A DNA stretch of 64,000 bases from AC-38 sp033856025 (GTDB lineage Bacteria > Actinomycetota > Thermoleophilia > Solirubrobacterales > Solirubrobacteraceae), in assembly GCA_033856025.1 (NCBI GenBank), contig JAWVFQ010000023.1:13748-77747 (forward strand), in the 5' to 3' direction. A program made the position numbers and the translations under genes. Under the pieces are notes generated by a model that saw nothing but the letters and a program-made list of their open reading frames with translations, made no database searches and was not told where the DNA came from. The stretch's first letter is position 1. Each line of letters starts with the position of its first letter. This document shows, one piece after another, positions 9,575 to 17,271 of the stretch.

Positions 9575-10477
9575 TTAGTGATGCGCCGACGTGGCGCCGC
9601 CGAAGTAGATGGACGTGAGGGTCGCGAAGATGAAGGCCTGCAGGGTGGCCACCAGGCCGACCTCGAAGATGTAGAAGGCGATGGCCATCGGCAGGGTGAA
9701 CACGCCGATCGCGGCCAGCCCCAGCAGGACCACCAGCCCGCCGGCCATGAACAGGATCAGCAGGTGGCCGGCCAGGATGTTGGCGAAGAGTCGTACGGAG
9801 AGCGAGATCACGCGGACGAACTGCGAGATCACCTCGATCACGAAGATCACGCCCTTCATCGGCCCGCCGGGCGTACCGGACGGGATCCACGACTTGAAGT
9901 AGGGGATGAAGCCCTGGGCCCGGATGCCCTCGACGTGGTAGGCGACCCACACGAACAGGGTCAGCACCAGGGGGATGGAGATGTTCGCCGTCGCCGCGTA
10001 CAGCGCGAAGGACGGGATCGCGAAGCCGAACACGTTGACCTTCTCGTGCGTGTTCGTGGGCAGCGGCAGGTAGCCGATGATGTTCGAGAACCAGATGAAC
10101 AGGAACAGCGTCGCCACGAACGTGAACCAGCGGGTGGCCATCCGGGCGTCCATGTTGCCCTTGGTGATGTTGTCGCGCATGAGGATGTAGGCCGTCTCGA
10201 CCGCGGTCTGCACGCGGTTGGGCTTGTCCTGCATCCGCCGGGCGATCCAGGTCATGGTGATGACCGTCAGGGCCGAGGCCAGGAACAGGTAGAGCACGGC
10301 CTTGTTGATCGACATGTCGAACGGCCCGAGCTTGAGCGAGATCCAGTTGTCGAGCTTGAACTCGTTCTGAGGCTTGAAGTCGTTGTTCTTGCCCTCCGAC
10401 CCGAGCAGGACGCCGAGCAGGACTCCCACCGCCACCCAGGCGGCCAGGCCGAGGAGGATCTTGTGGATCGTCCTCAT
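9575..10477 (-). CDS. atpB: F0F1 ATP synthase subunit a
   Basis: 300-aa membrane subunit forming the two ion half-channels. The essential arginine is in SLSVRLFANILAGH, and the later helix contains FYIFEVGLVATLQAFIFATLTS. An extra N-terminal hydrophobic helix (IHKILLGLAAWVAVGVLLG) precedes the KLDNWISLKLGPFDMSI segment. I chose the ATG at 10477 since it makes an ATGA overlap with the upstream atpI-like gene; the longer open frame is shadow coding. Confidence 0.95.
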   Translation of the reverse strand: MRTIHKILLGLAAWVAVGVLLGVLLGSEGKNNDFKPQNEFKLDNWISLKLGPFDMSINKAVLYLFLASALTVITMTWIARRMQDKPNRVQTAVETAYILMRDNITKGNMDARMATRWFTFVATLFLFIWFSNIIGYLPLPTNTHEKVNVFGFAIPSFALYAATANISIPLVLTLFVWVAYHVEGIRAQGFIPYFKSWIPSGTPGGPMKGVIFVIEVISQFVRVISLSVRLFANILAGHLLILFMAGGLVVLLGLAAIGVFTLPMAIAFYIFEVGLVATLQAFIFATLTSIYFGGATSAHH

Positions 10478-10863
10478 CGGTCGGCCTGGAACGGGCGCAT
10501 GAACATGTTCATCGAGAAGTAGACCGTGAACAGCGCGATCACGAGGACGGCGGCGCACAGCCCCGTCTCGTTGTCGGTCGTCACGCCCACCACGAACACC
10601 GCGAGGGCGACCAACCAACCCCGGGCGATCATGCTCCCGGCGGTCAGCCCGGCGACCGTGCGGATGTCGTCCGACGCCCGCGCGCGGCGCTCCAGGGCGT
10701 CGCGGAGGAGGCGCTGGGCCACCCAGGCTCCGCCGCCCGCCGCCCAGCCGAGGATCGGCAGGCCGGCGGCGAGGAACAGGGGCAGGGCGAGCGCCAGGAG
10801 GATGAGGTCGAGCACGCGAAGCGCGGCCACCGGACTCGGCGTCCCTAAAGCGTGCGTGGACAA
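10474..10863 (-). CDS. AtpI-position membrane protein
   Basis: 129-aa small membrane protein with about four hydrophobic stretches (VLDLILLALALPLFLAAGL; GWAAGGGAWVAQ; GWLVALAVFVVGV; GLCAAVLVIALFTVYFSMNMF). Its position just upstream of atpB is that of AtpI (ATP synthase protein I), which helps assemble the c ring in some bacteria; the sequence itself is not diagnostic. The start used here is a TTG at 10863; a GTG at 10830 (VAALRVLDL) is equally possible and has a purine-rich stretch before it. The ATGA overlap with atpB argues for coupling. Confidence 0.6.
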   Translation of the reverse strand: MSTHALGTPSPVAALRVLDLILLALALPLFLAAGLPILGWAAGGGAWVAQRLLRDALERRARASDDIRTVAGLTAGSMIARGWLVALAVFVVGVTTDNETGLCAAVLVIALFTVYFSMNMFMRPFQADR

Positions 10864-10939
10864 ACGAAGAGGTACATCGCAGATGTGCTCCCCTGGCCGG
10901 ACGGCCCGCCCGGCGCCTGCCTCAGGGGGACGAGCGAGT

Positions 10940-11389
10940 CTATACGTTGCGGGCGTATTCGGGCTCGGTCACGCCGCCGCCGTTGAGGCCTGACGGCGCG
11001 AGCGGAACCTCGGCCCACACGCGCGTGAAGCGGCCGCCCTGGACGCCCCAGCGCGAGGCCAGACGGTCCACCACGACGAGTCCCCAGCCGCCCACGTCCG
11101 CGGGCTCCGGGGGGCCGCCGGGCGGCGTGAAGCCCTGGCCCCCATCGGCCACCTCGACGCGGGCGACGTCGCCGGCCACGTCCACAACGAGCTCGATGTC
11201 CCCGTGCCCGCGGGGGCCGTGGAGCACGGCGTTGGTGACCAGCTCGGAGACGACCAGGCGCAGCTCGGACAGCGCCTCGGGGTCGAGCCGTTGGGCCAGC
11301 GTCGCATCGAGAATCTCGCGCGCGGCGCCGGGGGCATCGGGGCCCTGGAAGAACCTCTGGTGAACGTACACGGGAGCTGACCTCTGCAT
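10940..11389 (-). CDS. RsbW/SpoIIAB-like ATP-binding protein (HATPase_c_2)
   Basis: 149-aa GHKL-fold protein of the anti-sigma-factor kinase type. The N box is SELVTNAVLHG, the G1 box ADGGQGF, and the G2 region GGWGLVVVDRL. In partner-switching systems such proteins bind sigma factors and phosphorylate STAS-domain antagonists; neither partner lies next door. A PP2C phosphatase that could act in such a system is at 44.3-46.9 kb. The ATG at 11389 was chosen because it removes an N-terminus that overlaps the divergent cupin gene; a longer form to 11500 is possible. It lies in an islet between wecA-like and the atp operon. Confidence 0.75.
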   Translation of the reverse strand: MQRSAPVYVHQRFFQGPDAPGAAREILDATLAQRLDPEALSELRLVVSELVTNAVLHGPRGHGDIELVVDVAGDVARVEVADGGQGFTPPGGPPEPADVGGWGLVVVDRLASRWGVQGGRFTRVWAEVPLAPSGLNGGGVTEPEYARNV

Positions 11390-11423
11390 GGGATGACCGG
11401 GTGTCCTCGGCAGCTCGATGATT

Positions 11424-11464
11424 CGAATCCCCCGATTGGTCCCAGAGAAAACCTGCGAATCCCC
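11424..11464. repeat. Spaced direct repeat cgaatcccc in the kinase/cupin divergent region
   Basis: The 9-mer cgaatcccc occurs at 11424-11432 and 11456-11464, start to start 32 bp, about three DNA helical turns, in the 91-bp region between two divergent genes. Such phasing would fit a regulator binding twice on one DNA face. The second copy ends 3 bp before a TAGCAT box. Confidence 0.35.
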
Positions 11465-11467
11465 GGG

Positions 11468-11473
11468 TAGCAT
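11468..11473 (+). promoter_or_regulatory. Probable -10 box of the cupin gene (leaderless type)
   Basis: TAGCAT lies 7 bases before the GTG at 11481, the spacing that puts the transcription start at or near the start codon. No good -35 hexamer is visible. Confidence 0.4.
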
Positions 11474-11480
11474 TCCGCGC

Positions 11481-11810
11481 GTGCAGAGCTGGGACCTCAA
11501 TCAGGTCGAAGTCGAGCCCCGTCAGCCGGAGGTCCTGCACTCCGAGGGCGAGGGCCGCACGATCGTCGTGGCGCTCCCCGCCGGGGAGGCGCTGGACGAC
11601 CATCAGGTCCACGAGCGCGCCTGGCTGGTCGTGGTCAGCGGCGAGGTCGAGGTCGGCGCCGACGGCGACCGCGTGACCGGCGGCCCCGGCCTGCTGGCGA
11701 TCCTCGACCCCAACGAGCGCCACGAGGTCCGCGCGATCTCCGACGCGCGCGTGCTGCTCCTGCTCGCGCCGTGGCCCGGTCAGGGCCACCCGAGCCAGCG
11801 GACCGGCTAA
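11481..11810 (+). CDS. Small single-domain cupin protein
   Basis: 109-aa protein with a cupin-like beta-barrel pattern: DHQVHERAWLVVVSGEVEV forms the first motif with two histidines spaced like metal ligands, and PNERHEVRAISDARVLLLLAPW forms the second with one more histidine. It probably binds a small ligand or metal; no catalytic role can be assigned. GTG at 11481 is preferred over the upstream ATG at 11418 because homologous-looking sequence begins there and a -10-like box precedes it. The stop overlaps the stop of convergent R2lox by 4 bp (ctaa). Confidence 0.65.
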   Translation: MQSWDLNQVEVEPRQPEVLHSEGEGRTIVVALPAGEALDDHQVHERAWLVVVSGEVEVGADGDRVTGGPGLLAILDPNERHEVRAISDARVLLLLAPWPGQGHPSQRTG

Positions 11811-12715
11811 GCCGCCGCTTCGACGGCCGGCAGGCCGATCCCGATCACCTTCAGCCGGCGCGACAGCGCGGTGAAGGCGTACTGGTTCACGTCGTCGGAG
11901 GAGTAGCCCAGGATCTCGTAGGAGTCGCCCAGCTGGAGGCCCGGCGGCACGAAGACCGACGCGGCGACCGGCAGCAGCTCGACCAGCTTGTCCTGGACGC
12001 GCTTGGCCAGCGCCGGGTCCTTGGCCTTCTGCTGGAGGAACCAGGTGCCGTAGGCGACGTGGCGGTGCTCGTCCTGGGAGATCAGCTTGAAGCCCTCGAC
12101 GAAGCCCGGGAAGAGGCCGTTGGACTCGCAGAAGTCGGTGATGTACTTCTGGCCGGTCAGCGCCAGCGTTCCCTCGATGACCATGTGGTAGGTGGTCACG
12201 AAGTCCACCTTGGCCTCGATGTCGTCGCGGTCGGCCATCAGCCGGTCGCATGCCGCCACCAGGTGGTTGTCGAACAGGTCGACGAACGCCGCGTTGAGGT
12301 CCTCGCGGGCGCGCTCCAGGCGCGATTCGAACGTGTCCCCGTAGGAGAGGACCTGGTCGTAGAAGCGGTTGAAGTGCTGGGCGTGGCGCGCCTCGTCGAC
12401 CTGCTGCGTGGTCAGGAACGCCTCCTCGGACTGGCTCTCGTAGGCGGCGACCAGGCCGGTGAACTGGGTCGTGACGCGCTCCTCGCCGATGAAGAACGAG
12501 GACAGGTTCCAGGCGACCTGGGAGCGCTGCGCCTCGTCGAGCTTGCCCCAGTCCTCGGCGTCTCGCGTCAGATCGATCGCGTGGGCCTGCCAGTTCTGGC
12601 GCTCCCACAGCTCGTAGAGCTGCTGCGGGTCCATGAGCTTGACGGAGGAGAGCTTGGACTCGTCGGTCATCGTGCCGACGTCGCCCTGGGACGTGAGGTC
12701 GAGAAGAGTGGGCAT
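11807..12715 (-). CDS. R2-like ligand-binding oxidase (R2lox)
   Basis: 302-aa ferritin-superfamily four-helix protein related to ribonucleotide reductase R2. Metal ligands fit E78, E108, H111, E181, E216 and H219 (segments GEERV, DEARH, VIEGT, DEHRH). V81 lies three residues after E78, and Y176 five before E181; these match the valine-tyrosine ether cross-link pair that marks the Mn/Fe R2lox group (M. tuberculosis Rv0233, Geobacillus R2lox) rather than a true R2. Annotation tools often call it NrdF. The natural substrate of R2lox is unknown; a fatty acid ligand is bound in known structures. Divergent from a TetR gene with a shared palindrome, suggesting control by it. Confidence 0.82.
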   Translation of the reverse strand: MPTLLDLTSQGDVGTMTDESKLSSVKLMDPQQLYELWERQNWQAHAIDLTRDAEDWGKLDEAQRSQVAWNLSSFFIGEERVTTQFTGLVAAYESQSEEAFLTTQQVDEARHAQHFNRFYDQVLSYGDTFESRLERAREDLNAAFVDLFDNHLVAACDRLMADRDDIEAKVDFVTTYHMVIEGTLALTGQKYITDFCESNGLFPGFVEGFKLISQDEHRHVAYGTWFLQQKAKDPALAKRVQDKLVELLPVAASVFVPPGLQLGDSYEILGYSSDDVNQYAFTALSRRLKVIGIGLPAVEAAA

Positions 12716-12736
12716 GGCGGCGAGTCAACAGGATGT

Positions 12737-12751
12737 TTGACACGGTGTCAA
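12737..12751. promoter_or_regulatory. TetR-type operator overlapping both divergent -35 boxes
   Basis: Perfect inverted repeat ttgacac-g-gtgtcaa centred at 12744 in the 59-bp R2lox/TetR intergenic region. The left arm gives a plus-strand -35 (TTGACA 12737-12742), 18 bp from TAGCCT (12761-12766), 8 bases before the TetR GTG. The right arm gives a minus-strand -35 (TTGACA 12751-12746), 17 bp from TTGACT, 7 bases before the R2lox ATG. Binding would block both promoters. Confidence 0.7.
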
Positions 12752-12774
12752 GGCTGTGAATAGCCTGCCGCTCC

Positions 12775-13389
12775 GTGGCCTCCCTGGTCCCCCGATCCGC
12801 CCACTCCGAGAAGCGCGCGACCGTCGAGTCGGCGGTGCTCGCGGCCACCGAGGGGCTCCTCTCGGAGGGCCGCGCGTTCGCCGACCTGCGCGTCGAGGAG
12901 ATCGCCAAGCGGGCCGGGCTCTCGCGCACCGCGTTCTACTTCTACTTCCGCGGCAAGCGCGAGCTGCTGATGCGCCTGACCGAGGGCGTGGCGGAGATCC
13001 TCTACGGCGAGGCCGAGACCTGGTTCGGGGAGCCCGCGGACGGGGAGGCCGCGCTGCGCGAGGCGCTGGCCCGCGTGCTGGTCGTGTGGAACCAGCACGG
13101 CGTGCTGCTGCGCGCGGTGGTCGAGGCGTCCGCGTACGACGAGGCGATCGCCGCGTTCTGGCGCGCGATCATGAGCCGCTTCGTGGACGCCAGCCGGGCG
13201 CGGATCGAGGCCGACGCCGTGCCCGTGCCGGCCGAGCCGACCGCGTTCGCCCTGTGCTGGGGGACGGAGCGGGCGTGCTACCAGTGGCTGGTCGAGGGCA
13301 ACGACTTCTCCGACCCGCGCCTGCTGGACGGCATCGTGGCCATGTGGACGCGCACGCTCTACGCCGGCGTGCCGTCCCCGGCGCGCTAG
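12775..13389 (+). CDS. TetR-family transcriptional regulator
   Basis: 204-aa regulator. The N-terminal helix-turn-helix is clear (VEEIAKRAGLSRTAFYFYFRGKRELLMRLTEG split over residues 40-70), preceded by the usual helix 1. The C-terminal part is helical and would bind the ligand; two tryptophan/tyrosine-rich helices (FALCWGTERACYQWLVEGN) are like those in lipid- or acyl-CoA-responsive members, which is only a hint. Starts with GTG, chosen from the -10 spacing. Its stop shares the four bases ctag with the stop of the convergent wecA-like gene. Likely represses R2lox and itself through the palindrome at 12737-12751. Confidence 0.85.
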   Translation: MASLVPRSAHSEKRATVESAVLAATEGLLSEGRAFADLRVEEIAKRAGLSRTAFYFYFRGKRELLMRLTEGVAEILYGEAETWFGEPADGEAALREALARVLVVWNQHGVLLRAVVEASAYDEAIAAFWRAIMSRFVDASRARIEADAVPVPAEPTAFALCWGTERACYQWLVEGNDFSDPRLLDGIVAMWTRTLYAGVPSPAR

Positions 13390-14546
13390 TCGCGCACCGC
13401 CTGGAACTCCCCCGTCTCCAGCTCGCGCGCCACCCGCGCCTCGATCTCGTGCTCCGCCGTCCCGGGGTCGGCCGCGCGCAGCTGGCGCTCGCGCACGCGG
13501 CGGAACTTGAAGATCTCCAGCACGTAGACGAGGTAGAAGCTGGCCGCGAGGGCGAGCGCGCCCAGGACAGCCAGCACGGCGCTCCAGCCCGCGTTGAAGT
13601 GCCCGCCGTCGTCGGAGTAGGGCACGAAGCGCAGGGCCAGCGCCAGCCCGGCCAGCGTCAGCGTCCAGCCGTACAGGTAGAGCACCGTCCGGCGCTGGGA
13701 GAACCCGATGCGGCTGAAGCGGTGGTGGAAGTGCTCGGCGTCGGGCTCCCAGGGCTTGCGCCGGTACTTCAGCCGGCGCAGCACCACGAAGGTGGAGTCC
13801 AGGAACGGGACGGCCAGGATGACCAGCGGCCCCACGAGCGCGATCAGGGCGTTGGTCTTGAGCGAGCCCTGGACCGCGACGCAGCCCAGCAGCAGCCCGA
13901 GCAGGTTCGAGCCGCTGTCCCCCATGAAGATCGAGGCCGGGTGGAAGTTGTGCAGCAGGAAGCCCAGGGCGGCGCCGGCGGTCAGCGCGGCCAGGACCCC
14001 GGCCACGTCGCGCTGGAGGTCGAAGGCGATGACGGCGAACGTGGCGGCGCTGATCGTGCACACGCCGGCGGCCAGCCCGTCGATCCCGTCGGAGAAGTTC
14101 ACGACGTTCATGACGGCCACCAGGCCGACCAGGGTCAGCGCCCCGCCCGCGTGGCCGAAGTCCACGGCGCCCACGAAGGGGAAGGTGATGTTGTCCACCG
14201 TCACCCCGGCGTGGACGGGCACGAAGGCCGCCAGCCCCTGGCCCGCCAGCTTGAGCGCGGGATGCAGGTCGAACGCGTCGTCCAGCGCCCCGATCGCGGT
14301 GATGATGGCGGCGCCGGCGAGGATCGCGTGGGTCTCGCGGTTGCCCGGCATGAACAGGGCGGCGGCGACCAGGGCTCCCGCCAGCATCGCCACGCCGCCG
14401 AGCAGCGGCGTCGGGCGGTCCGAGAGCCCGCGCTCGCGCGGGGTGTCCACGGCGCCCAGGCGGACCGCCACCCGACCCACCAGCGGTGTCAGCAGCGCGG
14501 ACGCGACGGCCGCCACCGCGAACGCGTAGAGCGCCTTGAGCTCCAC
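13386..14546 (-). CDS. wecA: Undecaprenyl-phosphate GlcNAc-1-phosphate transferase-like (MraY/WecA/TagO family)
   Basis: 386-aa polytopic membrane enzyme that transfers a sugar-1-phosphate from a UDP-sugar to a polyprenyl phosphate, starting cell-wall polymer synthesis. Family motifs are NFSDGIDGLAAG, DSGSNLLGLLLG and the histidine motif EHFHHRF, which favours the WecA/TagO branch over MraY. About ten hydrophobic helices. It starts with GTG at 14546; TACGCT on the minus strand (14559-14554) is seven bases upstream, so it may have its own leaderless promoter despite lying 21 bp after glyA. Neighbours match the mycobacterial sua5-rfe(wecA)-atpI order. Confidence 0.85.
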   Translation of the reverse strand: MELKALYAFAVAAVASALLTPLVGRVAVRLGAVDTPRERGLSDRPTPLLGGVAMLAGALVAAALFMPGNRETHAILAGAAIITAIGALDDAFDLHPALKLAGQGLAAFVPVHAGVTVDNITFPFVGAVDFGHAGGALTLVGLVAVMNVVNFSDGIDGLAAGVCTISAATFAVIAFDLQRDVAGVLAALTAGAALGFLLHNFHPASIFMGDSGSNLLGLLLGCVAVQGSLKTNALIALVGPLVILAVPFLDSTFVVLRRLKYRRKPWEPDAEHFHHRFSRIGFSQRRTVLYLYGWTLTLAGLALALRFVPYSDDGGHFNAGWSAVLAVLGALALAASFYLVYVLEIFKFRRVRERQLRAADPGTAEHEIEARVARELETGEFQAVRD

Positions 14547-14553
14547 GGCGCGT

Positions 14554-14559
14554 AGCGTA
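14554..14559 (-). promoter_or_regulatory. Probable -10 box of the wecA-like gene
   Basis: TACGCT on the minus strand, 7 bases before the GTG at 14546, in the 21-bp glyA-wecA gap. No -35 hexamer is evident. Confidence 0.4.
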
Positions 14560-14567
14560 GACGCCGA

Positions 14568-15866
14568 TCAGGCGGGCGCGGCGGCCGCGCTGCCCAGATG
14601 GGCGTACAGCGGGTGGCGCTCGGCCACGGCGGCGGTGCGCTCGGCCAGCTCGGCGCGGCGCTCCTCGAAGCCCGGCTGCAGCGCCGTGGCGATGGCGGCG
14701 CCCAGCTCGCGGAAATCCTCGACGGCCAGGCCCCGGGTGGCCAGCGCGGACGCGCCGACGCGCAGGCCGCTGGAGACCATCGGGGGCCGCGGGTCGAACG
14801 GGACGGCGTTGCGGTTGACCGTGATGCCGATCGCGTCCAGGCGGTCCTCGGCCTGCTGGCCGTCCAGCTCGGAGTCGCGCAGGTCGACCAGGACCAGGTG
14901 GACGTCGGTCCCTCCGGTGAGGACGCTGACGCCGTCGCCCGCCTGCAGGAGCTCGTCCGCCACCGCCTGCGCGCCGGCGATCGTGCGCTCCTGGCGCTCG
15001 CGGAACGTGTCGGTCTGGGCGAGGCGCAGCGCGACGGCCTTGCCGGCGATCACGTGCTCTAGCGGCCCGCCCTGCTGCCCGGGGAACGTGGCCGCGTTCA
15101 GCTTCTTGGCGATCGCCTCGTCGTTGCTCAGGATCATCCCGCCGCGCGCGCCGCCCAGCGTCTTGTGGATCGTCGTCGTGGTGACGTGGGAGTGCCCGAC
15201 CGGGTTGGGATGCAGCCCCGCGGCGACGAGCCCGGCGAAGTGGGCCATGTCCGTGAGCAGGTAGGCGCCGACCTCGTCGGCGATCTCGCGGAAGCGGGCG
15301 AAGTCCAGGTGGCGCGGGTAGGCCGACCAGCCGGCCAGGATCAGCTTGGGGCGGTGCTCCTTCGCCAGCCGCGCGACCTCGTCCATGTCGACGAGCGAGT
15401 CCTCGCGGTTGACGTGGTAGGCGACGATGTCGTACAGGCGCCCGGAGAAGTTCCTGGCCATCCCATGCGTGAGGTGGCCGCCGTGGGCCAGGTCGAGTCC
15501 GAGGATGGTGTCGCCGGGCTCCAGGAGCGCGGAGTAGGCGATCGCGTTGGCCTGGGCGCCGGCGTGGGGCTGGACGTTGGCGAAGCCGGCGCCGAACACC
15601 TCCTTGGCCCGCTCGATGGCCAGCGTCTCAGCCACGTCGACGAACTCGCAGCCGCCGTAGTAGCGCTTGCCGGGCAGGCCCTCGGCGTACTTGTTGGTGA
15701 GGACCGAGCCCTGGCAGTCCAGGATCGCCTGGGGCACGAAGTTCTCCGAGGCGATCATCTCCAGCGTGCGCTGCTGGCGGCCCAACTCGTCCTCCAGGAC
15801 CTGGGCGATCTCGGGATCGACCTCGGCCAGGGGACGGTTGAAGAAGTCGGGCGGGACGTCGGTCAT
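14568..15866 (-). CDS. glyA: Serine hydroxymethyltransferase
   Basis: 432-aa PLP enzyme converting serine and tetrahydrofolate to glycine and methylene-tetrahydrofolate, the main one-carbon source. N-terminal segment LEMIASENFVPQAIL, GYCH-equivalent KRYYGGCEFVD, and the PLP lysine in TTTIHKTLGGARGG are intact; length is normal. The ATG overlaps the sua5 stop (ATGA). Placement after prfA-prmC-sua5 is a common arrangement. Confidence 0.96.
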   Translation of the reverse strand: MTDVPPDFFNRPLAEVDPEIAQVLEDELGRQQRTLEMIASENFVPQAILDCQGSVLTNKYAEGLPGKRYYGGCEFVDVAETLAIERAKEVFGAGFANVQPHAGAQANAIAYSALLEPGDTILGLDLAHGGHLTHGMARNFSGRLYDIVAYHVNREDSLVDMDEVARLAKEHRPKLILAGWSAYPRHLDFARFREIADEVGAYLLTDMAHFAGLVAAGLHPNPVGHSHVTTTTIHKTLGGARGGMILSNDEAIAKKLNAATFPGQQGGPLEHVIAGKAVALRLAQTDTFRERQERTIAGAQAVADELLQAGDGVSVLTGGTDVHLVLVDLRDSELDGQQAEDRLDAIGITVNRNAVPFDPRPPMVSSGLRVGASALATRGLAVEDFRELGAAIATALQPGFEERRAELAERTAAVAERHPLYAHLGSAAAAPA

Positions 15867-16441
15867 GGGGCGACCGAAGATAGCGACTGGGCCAGCGCCT
15901 CGGCGCTCACGGCGCCCTCCCGCAGCACCGTCCAGGCTCCGTCGGTTCCGAAAGTCCGCAGATCCACCACGGTCGACGGCGTGCCGGGCAGCGGGCCGCC
16001 GTCCAGCAGGACGTCCGCGCCGTCGCGGATGTCGGGCGGGACCTCGTCCAGCGTCCGCGGGTCGGGGCCGCCGGCGTAGTTGGCGCTGGTCTGGAGAACC
16101 GGGTGGCGGACGGCGCGCAGCGGCGCCAGCGGCCCGTCCAGCGCCGGGACCCGCAGGCCCGTCTCCGCCAGCACCACGGTGACCGGGCCCGGCAGGAGCA
16201 TCACGAGCGCGTCGTGGGTGGGCCGCGGCAGCGCCGGGAGGGTCGCGAGCGCCTGGTCGCGCGCGAAGAACATCGTCGCCGACGGCTTGTCGGGGCGCCG
16301 TCCCTTCAGCGCGTACATGCGCTCGACGGCGCGCGCGCTCGCCGGGTCGCAGGCCAGGCCGTACACCGTGTCCGCCGGGAACACGGCCACCCCGCCGTCG
16401 GCGATGCAGCGCTCGAAGGCGGCGGCGTCGTCCGCCGTCAT
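15863..16441 (-). CDS. Threonylcarbamoyl-AMP synthase (Sua5/YrdC family)
   Basis: 192-aa enzyme of the single YrdC domain type, forming the activated intermediate for the t6A base at position 37 of ANN-decoding tRNAs. FPADTVYGLACDP near the N-terminus and the nucleotide-binding GRRPDKPSATMFFA segment are diagnostic, followed by LQTSANYAGGPDPRT. No C-terminal Sua5 domain is present. Overlaps both prmC and glyA by four bases. Confidence 0.9.
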   Translation of the reverse strand: MTADDAAAFERCIADGGVAVFPADTVYGLACDPASARAVERMYALKGRRPDKPSATMFFARDQALATLPALPRPTHDALVMLLPGPVTVVLAETGLRVPALDGPLAPLRAVRHPVLQTSANYAGGPDPRTLDEVPPDIRDGADVLLDGGPLPGTPSTVVDLRTFGTDGAWTVLREGAVSAEALAQSLSSVAP

Positions 16442-17271
16442 CGCCGGCGCCCGACCACCACCCGCTCGATGCCGGCCAGATCGCGGCGGGTCTCGGTGGC
16501 GTAGCCGGCGCCGGAGAGCATCCCGGCGACGCGCTCCTCCTGGGCCAGGCCGACCTCCAGCGCGACGTACGGGGTCTCCCCGAGCTGCGACACCAGCCGG
16601 CGGATGATCGCGGCGCCCGCGTCGCCGGCCACGATCGCCACCTCGGGCTCGTGGACGCCGATCTCGGGATCGAGGATCGCGTAGTCCAGCGGGTCGACGT
16701 AGGGGACGTTGGCCAGCACGGCGTCGTAGGGGCCGCCCGCGCCGTCCAGCAGGTCGGCCTGGACCATCTCGACGTCGAGGTTCAGGCGCTTCGCGTTGGC
16801 GCGCGCGACCTCCAGCGCCTCGGCGGAGATGTCCGTGGCCACGATCTGGAGGTCCGGCCGCTCTGACTTCAGCGCCAGCGCGACGGCGCCGCTGCCGGTC
16901 CCGATCTCGACCAGGCGGGTCCCGTGCGGGAGCTCCAGGGCGGCCTCGACGAGCACCTCCGTCTCGGGCCGCGGGATCAACACCCGCGAGTCGACCTCCA
17001 GGTCGAGGTGGCGAAAGCCCTTGCGCCCGAGCAGGTAGGCCACCGGCTCACGCGCCTCGCGCCGCACGATCAGCGCCTCGAAGCGCGCCGCCTCGTCGCC
17101 GGAGAGCTCGCGCTCGGCCCCGACCACGAGCCCGGCCCGGTCGGTGCCCAGCACCTCGGCCAGCAGCAGCTCGGCGTCCAGCCGGGGCGACCCGCATCCC
17201 GCCGCCTCCAGCCGCGCCGCGGCGTCCGCGAGCGCCGCCCGCACCGACGCGGTGGCCGACGGGACGGTCAC
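16438..17271 (-). CDS. prmC: Peptide chain release factor N5-glutamine methyltransferase
   Basis: 277-aa SAM enzyme that methylates the GGQ glutamine of release factors; its substrate gene prfA is directly upstream. The substrate-proximal IPRPETE motif (99-105) and SAM motif VEIGTGSGAVAL are normal. The catalytic loop, NPPY in the type enzymes, reads N188-V-P-Y here. N and Y are kept, so activity is plausible, but the proline-to-valine change is worth noting. GTG at 17271 makes a GTGA overlap with the prfA stop. Confidence 0.9.
   Translation of the reverse strand: MTVPSATASVRAALADAAARLEAAGCGSPRLDAELLLAEVLGTDRAGLVVGAERELSGDEAARFEALIVRREAREPVAYLLGRKGFRHLDLEVDSRVLIPRPETEVLVEAALELPHGTRLVEIGTGSGAVALALKSERPDLQIVATDISAEALEVARANAKRLNLDVEMVQADLLDGAGGPYDAVLANVPYVDPLDYAILDPEIGVHEPEVAIVAGDAGAAIIRRLVSQLGETPYVALEVGLAQEERVAGMLSGAGYATETRRDLAGIERVVVGRRR

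Noticed and set aside
10864..10900. Possible 10-residue leader peptide (MYLFVCPRTL) before the atpI-like gene
   Set aside because: A GGGGAG lies upstream and the frame ends just inside the atpI-like start, but so short a frame occurs easily by chance and no attenuator structure was seen.
11807..12715. Ribonucleotide reductase beta subunit (NrdF)
   Set aside because: The valine three residues after the first glutamate ligand and the tyrosine five before the fourth fit R2lox, and no nrdE partner is present.
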